Of a stretch of 64,000 bases of DNA, positions 60,651 through 64,000 are shown piece after piece. The translations under genes were made by a program, and so were the position numbers. A model generated the notes under the pieces. That model saw only the letters and a program-made list of their open reading frames with translations, did not search any database and was not told where the DNA came from. The stretch is from Lutjanus erythropterus (Eukaryota; Chordata; Actinopteri; Lutjaniformes; Lutjanidae): positions 32,093,920 to 32,157,919 of the forward strand of contig CM034599.1 of assembly GCA_020091685.1 (NCBI GenBank). The letters are read 5' to 3'. How positions within the stretch are numbered: position 1 is the first letter of the stretch; every line of letters begins with the position of its first letter.

Positions 60651-60960
60651 GGCATCATTCAAAAAATGCTGATACCAGTACTGGTGTGATAGCTTGGCCT
60701 ACAGTAACCCATTTTAACAAAAGGAAATTTACATTACAAATGATGTTACAATTACTCACTTAGAAGGAAGAAACTGTTCAAAGGCCTAGCAGCAGCTGGA
60801 GGAGCCGTTTTTTACCCTGAGCATGTTACTGAATGCTCAGGGTAAAAACGTCAAGTTACGAAATATCTATACATGATATATGATGAACAATATTTGATAG
60901 TATTGAAGCAATTAGGCTGGTTCCATAAAAGTATTGAAATTTAATACCCAGCTCTTGCTA
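60651..60960. repeat. Repeat-rich segment with a perfect hairpin
   Basis: TTTTTACCCTGAGCAT at 60809-60824 is perfectly inverted at 60833-60848 with an 8-base loop. Downstream, ATAGTATTGAAGCAATTAGG (60898-60917) and GGTTCCATAAAAGTA almost repeat a word pair inside the 54.7-kb hAT element, showing shared transposon ancestry. Confidence 0.5.
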
Positions 60961-60974
60961 CGTATGACCTACGT

Positions 60975-61305
60975 CTTCTAATCAATCAATAGGAATGTAC
61001 AGTAAATTAATCTAACTAACTTAAACTATTTTGATGAATAGTTTTGAGTCATGTCCAAATTCTCTGATTTCAGCTTCTCAAATATGAAAATTGTCTGTTT
61101 TTACTCCTCTGTGACAGTAAACTGAAGACCTTTTGGTTTTGGACGAAACAAGACATTTAAAGACATCATCTTCGGTTTGGGAAACACTGATCGACATTTT
61201 TCACCATTTTCCAATTGAAATTTTATAGACTGAGAAACTAATCAGCTAAAAAAAAAAAAATCGACAGACTAATAGTTATTGAAATTAATCATTAGATGTA
61301 GCCCT
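60975..61305 (-). repeat. Repeat family E, copy 2 (inverted)
   Basis: Read on the minus strand it starts AGGGCTACATCTAATGATTA and continues with GAAGATGATGTCTTTAAATG and CTTCAGTTTACTGTCACAG, the ordered words of family E. A run of 13 A lies near 61248-61260. Confidence 0.6.
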
Positions 61306-62644
61306 ATACTACATATACTGAACATTACTTCAGGCTGTCTTTGCAAAATTGTCTTCTCAAGTTGGCCTCTCTTCTCCACATTCTTGACCTCTTCCTCTTC
61401 ATTTTCTTCACATACACAAACACCACTGTGGCAAGTGCTCAATTCTTGCTTAGCTTTATTGGATGGATGACGTGCGTTGATGACGTTTTCTTGTATATCT
61501 ACTGAAGCAGTTGAAGCGGACATGTTTTGGTAGGTGTGATCATCATTGAGTTTACTTAGGCCACATCAAACTTGATGTTGTACCTGAGTTTGTTAGATCC
61601 ATGTCGCGCATTGTGGCTTGCAATAAACTTAAAAGATCGCAGAAATCTCACAGTCTATAGGTTTAAAATCACCACAATTGCACCTCTACAGCTCAAGGTT
61701 CACCACATCCATTACTGGGCATCTCATTGTTAGTACTCAAACAGCACCATGCATCCCTTATTAGCAGTAATTAGTACAGCTGACACTCAAGAGCACTCTT
61801 CTGTCAAGTGATGACACTTCAAGTCAGACCGTTACTTGCCAAAGACAACTAATAAACACCCTGGCAGCACCTGTGCTTTTTTGAGATTTTGTTGTTTGCA
61901 AATCCCATCTTTTCCTCATGATCGCCTCGTGCTTCTACTCTACAAGTGCAGACTCTGATTGACGGTTGGCTAACACAGTGCAAACTGATACTGGCACTCA
62001 AAGCCACAGCAGTCGTTGCTGTAGTAAGACGTCTTGCTTCCATGGTGAGGCAGCAGATTTGTTGCAGGGGTTGCAGCAATCTTGCTTTGCGTTTTGTCTT
62101 TCCCCCGACGGTGATAGCGCTGTGCATCATATGCCGGCGCTGACAAACAGCTCCAGCTTTAATTAACAAGGCAGCCCCCCGAGGCTCCGCTGCTCATTGG
62201 CTGACGCATCCCACGGAGAGAGCTTTCTTAATGCCAGTGGGACGTCCCCCGGCCCTGGCTCTCTCTAACTGTCACACACTGTAGGCGACAGCATGGCTGA
62301 TAAATGCATTTTCACATTCACAAGCCTGCTCTCACTCTCACACACAGACACAGGATTGAACCTCCACTGTGCATCTGTCCGAGCCATCAATCAGTGACCT
62401 AAATATATCCACCAAAGGAAGGTTCTCGTGTGTTGTGGAAGTGTGTTCATGCAGATCTTGAAGCATGGCAATCACTTTCTCAGCCTCCTCCGTGACTAAA
62501 AAAACTATTCTTGTTCACAGGTGTGGAGGATTTATGAGACACAAAATAAAAGGCAACTGAAGAAAATGCTTCAGTTTACTGACACTAACAAGGAATTGGA
62601 GGTCAGCCTGGATAACAGATTTAAAACTTATTCTAGGATATTTA
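61306..62644 (+). other. Intronic sequence; unique block 61900-62300
   Basis: 61900-62300 is moderately GC-rich and non-repetitive. A small frame begins right after a TTGTTCACAG acceptor-like site at 62520 but lacks family similarity and is not called an exon. Confidence 0.35.
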
Positions 62645-62940
62645 GGCTGCAACAAACAATTATTTTCATAACTGATTACTCTGCTTGTTATTTTCTTGAT
62701 TGATTGATCTATAAACTATTAGTAAAGAATGACACATCACACTTTTTCAGAGCCCATGTTGATGTCTTCAGATAACTATTATAGAAGACTGACAAGCAAA
62801 TACTCATTCTGAGAATCTGGAACCAGTGAATTTTTGGCATTTCTGCCTAAAATGTGACTGAAATGATTAATCGATTGTCAACATTGTTGCTGGTTAGTTT
62901 TCTGCCAGTCAACTAATTGATTAAACAACAAGATATCAAA
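62645..62940 (+). repeat. Repeat family E, copy 3
   Basis: AGGCTGCAACAAACAATTATT, TGTTGATGTCTTCAGATAAC, GAATCTGGAACCAGTGAATTT, TTGGCATTTCTGCC and AATGATTAATCGATTGTCAAC occur in the order of family E. This is the longest of the three copies. Confidence 0.7.
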
Positions 62941-64000
62941 GTCCACCACGGGTGCACAACGAAATGAGAGTTCTTTCATGCTACATGACACATGTGCAAC
63001 ACCTATACAAACAAGTGAATTCAGAGTTGAAAATAAAATAAGCTAAAACTATATGCAGTTATTTACATATATGCGTATACACATTTACACCCAGGAAATC
63101 ATTTTGCTTTTTTGAGGAGCATGTGTCTGTAAGACGTGGACACAAACAGCCTCTGGTTTTCCTGTGTTTGGTCAATCTAAATCCCATTTAATTAGCCATG
63201 AGCAGTTAAATCCAAGATAGGATAGCATGGCTCTTCCTTACTGTCCTCCGCTCCTCCTGAGGTGGTCTGTGGCAGTGCATCCGCCTCATCTAGCAGGGTG
63301 GTAGAAAGATGCTGCGTACATTGTCGATCGTCTCAAGGTCCACTGCTTTTTAATCCAAACCTCATGGTCCTTTTTCCAATGCCTACAGATGTATTTCTGT
63401 CATAGGTGAGACGAGTTTCAGCAATAAAGCCAAAAAATAACAGATTAAAAAACTCTATGGATGTTAATGCATAAATGGAATAGATCCTAAAATGTAAAGG
63501 CACTATGGCTGGTTCTCACTTGAAAATTGTAGATGTTACTGTAGTACAACTGGGCGTTTTGATGGAATATCTTAACATGAGCAGCAGAACTTTGCTGTAT
63601 TAAAATTCAGCCAAGACTCCACAAATGAACAAGAAAAGTGTGCTAAAAAGAGTGTGCATTTGTTCCCAGCTTTTGGTAATTGACAGTTTTTCAAAGTCAG
63701 TGGTACGGACACATTTTAGTCAGTACAAAAAGAAAAAAAAAATTGAAGTTCTATAACCAGCCTCAGTCAGCACCAGGCAGAGAAGAAATGCATCTCTATC
63801 TGTATTCTCTTAATTTCTGAGGCTTTCAGCCAGCAGCACTGGCATATTTTTTGAAAGGTACTGGGGATAAATGCATACTGGCCCTGAAGGGTCCTTTTTG
63901 AAGAGCTGTCAGTTGTCTATTTTGAGGTATCACTCCACAGTCTGAATGCACCAGCACTACAAAACCTCAGAATAAGAGCCTCTTTGTTTCCAGGTACCAT
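62941..64000 (+). other. Intronic sequence to the window edge
   Basis: No exon, repeat family or RNA gene recognised. The fbrsl1-like gene's second coding exon is not reached. Confidence 0.4.

Noticed and set aside
62521-62606. Possible second exon after a TTGTTCACAG acceptor (VWRIYETQNKRQLKKM...)
   Set aside because: It does not resemble the expected AUTS2-family exon 2 start, the donor is weak, and the frame runs into repeat family E.

Overview
The window is a vertebrate, almost certainly teleost, genomic segment. It is mostly AT-rich, spliced and intergenic, with no bacterial-style gene packing. Nearly all the repeats are of fish type: Rex3/RTE and L2-like LINEs, a fish L1, an internally deleted Tc1-like element, and many short hAT-type non-autonomous elements. 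Nothing was aligned or searched; family names rest on recognised motifs.

The only convincing protein-coding gene in good condition is the first coding exon of an AUTS2-family gene, most likely fbrsl1 (fibrosin-like 1), on the + strand at 52821-53126. It encodes 102 residues, ends exactly at a codon boundary on a GT donor, and sits in the window's main GC/CpG-rich patch. The next coding exon is not seen, so the first coding intron runs off the right edge and exceeds 10.8 kb. About 52 kb of upstream flank holds no other recognisable intact gene, consistent with a developmental regulator in a large gene-poor domain.

Layout: 380-1775 is a broken intronless coiled-coil gene on the - strand with a preserved TATA box. 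1893-3350 is the 3' end of a degraded L1 (-). 3700-7150 is a cluster of hAT/MITE remnants, including a hAT transposase-like fragment. 7.2-14 kb is mostly unique sequence with small inverted repeats. 14.2-16.1 kb is a duplicated repeat, one copy of which is split by an 893-bp insertion. 17.5-24.9 kb holds several DNA-transposon remnants and a possible - strand terminal exon. 26.28-27.0 kb is a Rex3-like fragment, 29.82-30.41 kb a deleted Tc1-like element, 34.5-35.1 kb an L1 ORF1 remnant, and 41.48-42.81 kb an L2 remnant with an unexplained insertion. 52.3-53.1 kb is the fbrsl1-like 5' region. 53.1-64 kb is its intron, carrying several hAT-type insertions, three of them with visible target-site duplications or terminal inverted repeats.

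I found no CRISPR, operon, tRNA, rRNA or novel multi-gene system. The most interesting leads are structural: the decayed coiled-coil gene with intact promoter, the split repeat with a 9-bp duplication, a diverged 250-bp paired sequence near 19.8 and 22.9 kb, a perfect 16-bp hairpin in the intron, and complex unique blocks that could be conserved enhancers.
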